Shown here piece after piece: positions 60,399 through 64,000 of a stretch of DNA of 64,000 nucleotides. The stretch comes from Struthidea cinerea (taxonomy: Eukaryota; Chordata; Aves; Passeriformes; Corcoracidae), in assembly GCA_013397865.1 (NCBI GenBank), contig VZTI01002790.1, forward strand, positions 1 through 64,000, given 5' to 3'. The notes beneath the pieces are model-generated. The model saw only the letters and a list, made by a program, of their open reading frames with translations. It was not told where the DNA came from and searched no databases. The stretch's first letter is position 1; every line of letters starts with the position of its first letter. Made by a program: the position numbers and the translations under genes.

Positions 60399-63300
60399 CA
60401 TCTCAAAGTTGCAAGCCCTGCTTTGTTCCATTTCTTTCTGTCTACCAAACTTGTGATGAGGATAAGGCATCCCTGGGCTTTGAAAAGCAAACACTTCCAA
60501 GGCCCATGTTCCTTAGTACCTAGGATAGCCTGTCCTTTGCTTGAAGCTAGTTGTGTTATTGGCTGCTGCAAACCTGCCCTCCCCATGCCTCGAGCAGCTG
60601 GCTTCTGCTTCAGCATGTCGGCACAGCTCCTGTCCAGGTGGCAGTGAACTGGCTATTTGGATTACTGCCAGCCTGGCCCAAAAAGGACTTGGATCTGCCC
60701 AGATTTATCCTTGAACCATCATTACACAGCAGCACGGACATCTGTGGAGGCACAGGGGTGGTGGGAGGGGATAGTGAGGGGATGCCAGGGATGGATTGCA
60801 GGAGACAGACTGCAAAGCTGCACAGGTGCAGACCAAGGACCTGAAGCTGTACAACTGCAAGAAATCTCCATTCAGTCTGGATCACCCTTGATCATCATAC
60901 ACTGCAAAAGACATATCCTTTATATGAAACAAGTCTTGTCACCTTGGGACTCTTATTTCCAGTCTCATCCTTTGGCCTTGATAATGTGCATACACCTGCG
61001 TCCCCTCACAACCGCTACAGAACTTGTGAGTCAAAGAGAGCAACAGATTTTCATAACAAAACTGCAACCACAAGACACAAAATGAAGAGGAGCATAACCT
61101 GAGAAGTCCTCAAAAAGTGAGCATGTTTGCCTGTTCTAATCCTGTACTCCTCCCATTACTGGCCACAGCTGCAGACAGGACCTATGCTTAGGAAGACTTC
61201 TCTTTGGACGTGTTACTCTTCTTTTGTGCTTATTATACATGGTTTGATCACAGAAGAGAAATTTTGACAGGGTTCTTAATCATTACTGCAGAAGATGTGC
61301 TATTGCTTAGTACTTCAACCTGTACTTACAAATTACATAATAATTTATATTTTTTATTTCAAAAATTCAAAATAAAAAATGAAACTGTACTTTAGCCTGA
61401 AGGTTGTAATGCTCATTACATGGCTTTAAATAAACAAATATTGTTAACTCACCAGGGAGCTGGCTGGAAAACAAGATAGGAAAAATGTATTCAACACAGA
61501 CACCTTCCAGCAAAAACTTCAGATCTCTTAGGCAACAGTGCCTGGATGCAATTTTTATTAATTTTATAGAGGTTCCACCTCTATTTCAGTCATTCTAAAC
61601 CTCTGAGGCTTAATCACACAGGAAGAAGTCTGAGGCCAATGGAAAAAAAATATCCCGCCTGAAGAATTTAAAGCAACTAGGGCAGAGAAAGGCAGCAGGA
61701 GTTTGGGGAAGGCAGAGAACCTGCTGGGGCATCAGGAGCTATGCCTGGCCCACCAGAAGAAGTGGGGAAACTGGGCATCATAGATAAGCATGAGAAGAGT
61801 TGAATGCTTGCAAGTGCTTTTGTTCCTAGTAGCTCTTTTCTGCTGTTAAATATAGAAAGCCTGGCTGGATAGCTTTTTGAAAGAGAAGAACACCAGGTGT
61901 CTGATTCCACTTGGAGCAGATAAATCTGCTAGCAGGGAGTATCCTGGAGCCCTGATCTGGAAGGAGAACTCCATCCACTGGCCCCGCAAAAGTGCAGGTT
62001 AGAGGTTCACCCGTTAAGTGTTTGTATATAAAGACTAAGAAAGGGAAAAGAGGCATTGAGTCCTGCAATTACAACAGCAGTATCTGACAAACAAAATCTG
62101 CAGCCATGCAAACATGGATAAATGTGTTCTGATAAATTATTCTGAGAGAAGCCCTCCTGGACATCTTAGGACTGTTTTCAGATGTTGTTGTACAAGAGCT
62201 GCTCTGCAAGCAAGTTACTTGCACTTTAACCTTTCCAGGCTCAACCTTCAAGTATAAAGCCAAGCACTACTGGGGCTGAGAAAGATTCCAAGATGGGAAA
62301 GAAGCTAATTGTGTCCAAAGGGTGCTGCTGCTGTGGCCACAGACAAACTGCACAATAAGCTGTGCTATATGGGCACATCCATCCATGTTGGAGCACCATT
62401 TGGGGTTTTAAAATGGAGATATCTCATCTCTCTTGCCTGGTTAACAGCATTAAATGCGACAGTTTGGATGAAAAGGTAATTGCTACAGTGAACATTCAAA
62501 TCAGCTCTCTGTCGCCCAAAGAGACAGGCAGGGGGGTGTGGCACTCCAGAGGAGAAGTTTAGAAACACTGATTCTCTGGAGAGAATGACCCTAACCCAAC
62601 AGAACAGAGCTCACAGCAGGACACAGAGTGAGGAGAAATGGTAAGCACAGTTCTAGAGTGGCGCGTATCTGGTGTGGTAGTTGTCTCAAAGAAAAGATTC
62701 ACGGGCAGAAGACAAAATGAATTACAGTGACCAGAGCCCTCAGGTAATGCCAATAAAGGCGAGGGCCCGCTGGGACGTGTTAGCAGAACTAAACTGACTG
62801 CTCTGACCTCTTCCACACCGCCAGTCCTCTGGGGCAAAGCACTGCTTGCTCTCCTGTGGCGCATTTCAGGAGAAGTGCAGCCAAAAAGGACACTCCAGAG
62901 TGAGAACACCACAGCAGAGCAGCACAAACTACAGGTAAGAAAACCACCAGACTGAACAGACTTCTACTGAGAAAAGGCTGCTGTAGAGAGGGTGATGTTG
63001 GCAAAGAACATTGAGGTTATATACTAGGGGAAAAGTGCTTTCTATTTATATGAGAGTTAATGGAATGGGCTATGTAGGGCAGCTTTATTGCAGATTTAAA
63101 ATAAAATATGATTAGTTAGTGAACAGGATTAAATGTTAAAGCTTCCTGTGATGGCAGAGCAAAATTGAAGGGCTTGGACATCCTCTCCAGTTCCAGATGC
63201 TTGTTTTTCCTAAAACACCAGTAAAATACATTTATATGACTGCCATTTTGTTTTAAAAACCTTCCAATAAAAATAAAATTAGGTTAGAAGAATCAGCTTT

Positions 63301-64000
63301 TTAGACTGCCAGTGCAGCTTCAGACAATGGGATGGGAAGAGCTAAAAATTCAGATTTAGATCTTGATTACTGAGATCCCTAAATCTGCTGGTCCCAATGA
63401 TTTTAGCAGAAGTACTGGCATCCTGCCTTGAACTACGTGTCTTGCAGGCCAACTCCTAATGTATGTAATATGCACCAGGACAGAAAATATATAACCCAAG
63501 AAAGTAAGAGCCTGATTGAAAAAAAAAGCACATATGAACACTTCCCATTTTAGTCTCATCACTTTATATGATGTAAGAACTCTCTTCTTTTTGCAACGAA
63601 AACATTCTTCTGCTAAAACAACCTTGATTAGAAGCAAACCTGAAGCTAGGCTGAAATTCATTCTGTATCTTCAGGGAAACAAACTCCCCACCCCAGGAAA
63701 TCCAGTATACCAAGGACATGGTCATTTGCTCTTTCCTGAAGAAGCCGCCGTGGGCTGGAATCCAGAAAAGACCCAGCCCAAATTTAGCAGTAAAACTGTC
63801 AGACTATGAGACATTCCTATCACATTGGTAAAATAATATGGATTTAAAACATGAGAAAGACATGAGTTACAGGAAGGGGAATTCTCCAACAGCAACAACT
63901 GCAGAAAGAGTTCAGTATGTGGAAAGACATCCCTGCTTTCCTGAAGATAACAATGAATGGAAAATAAAAGAAGCAAAGCTCCCAAATACTGTTTTCACTT

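Larger units (their letters stand above)
46559..64000 (-). other. ME3: 3' part of a large ME3 intron, continuing beyond the window
   Basis: At least 17.4 kb lies upstream of the RGLFI exon. I searched the minus strand for codons of the expected preceding segment (DRNEKLFYR, MPIVYTPT, GLACQ) and found none, so that exon lies past base 64000. The stretch holds three CR1 copies, two solo LTRs, a TTTTG run and the TTCC microsatellite with its gap, all listed separately. Confidence 0.7.

Noticed and set aside
60171..60647. Open frames with Phe-Leu-Pro-Ser or Glu-Gly-Arg-Lys repeats across the N run
   Set aside because: They are translations of the TTCC microsatellite and cross unsequenced bases, so they are not genes.
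1..64000. CRISPR arrays, tRNA or rRNA genes, phage or prokaryotic operons
   Set aside because: No regularly spaced short repeats, no recognisable RNA-gene motifs, and the gene structure is plainly vertebrate.

Overview
The window is vertebrate nuclear DNA, almost certainly avian. The evidence is one large spliced gene with GT-AG introns, an otherwise AT-leaning non-coding background, and at least eight truncated copies of the CR1 (chicken repeat 1) LINE, three of them ending in or near the CR1-type ATTCTATG-like 3' tail. Two solo endogenous-retrovirus LTRs are each nested inside a CR1. Nothing suggests prokaryotic DNA, CRISPR, operons or a viral genome. Species cannot be resolved from the sequence alone.

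Layout. Bases 1-92 (+) are the last 29 codons of an unidentified gene with a GC-rich, Tyr/Gly/Pro-rich C-terminus; an AATAAA signal follows at 315-320. Bases 321-11424 are intergenic, with no gene I can support. From 11425 to 46558, on the minus strand, lie 11 exons coding for the C-terminal 448 residues of a mitochondrial-type NADP-dependent malic enzyme, ME3. Seven exons are packed into 11.4-16.9 kb. The next four are spread over 28.1-46.6 kb, across introns of about 11.2, 11.4, 2.9 and 3.7 kb. The remaining 17.4 kb (46559-64000) is the 3' portion of another ME3 intron. I found no upstream exon there, so about 156 N-terminal residues, including the transit peptide and the catalytic-Tyr region, must lie beyond base 64000.

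The two genes converge: the unknown gene runs rightward and ends at about 330, while ME3 runs leftward and stops at 11425. All ME3 exon junctions are phase-compatible and the reading frame is intact over 1,348 coding bases. Metal-binding, catalytic and NADP-specificity residues are present, so this is a functional-looking gene and not a pseudogene.

Non-coding content of note: CR1 fragments in both orientations (about 17.7, 18.6, 23.4-24.7, 29.6, 34.3, 49.5-50.1, 51.5 and 56.9-58.0 kb); two solo LTRs with 6-bp target duplications (49581-49950 and 57023-57378), both sense to ME3 transcription; a four-unit 58/59-bp minisatellite at 25115-25347; and a TTCC microsatellite containing a 57-base assembly gap (60301-60357). 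I did not find an undescribed biological system. The most interesting signals are the two sense-oriented nested LTRs, the minisatellite and the unidentified GC-rich terminal exon.
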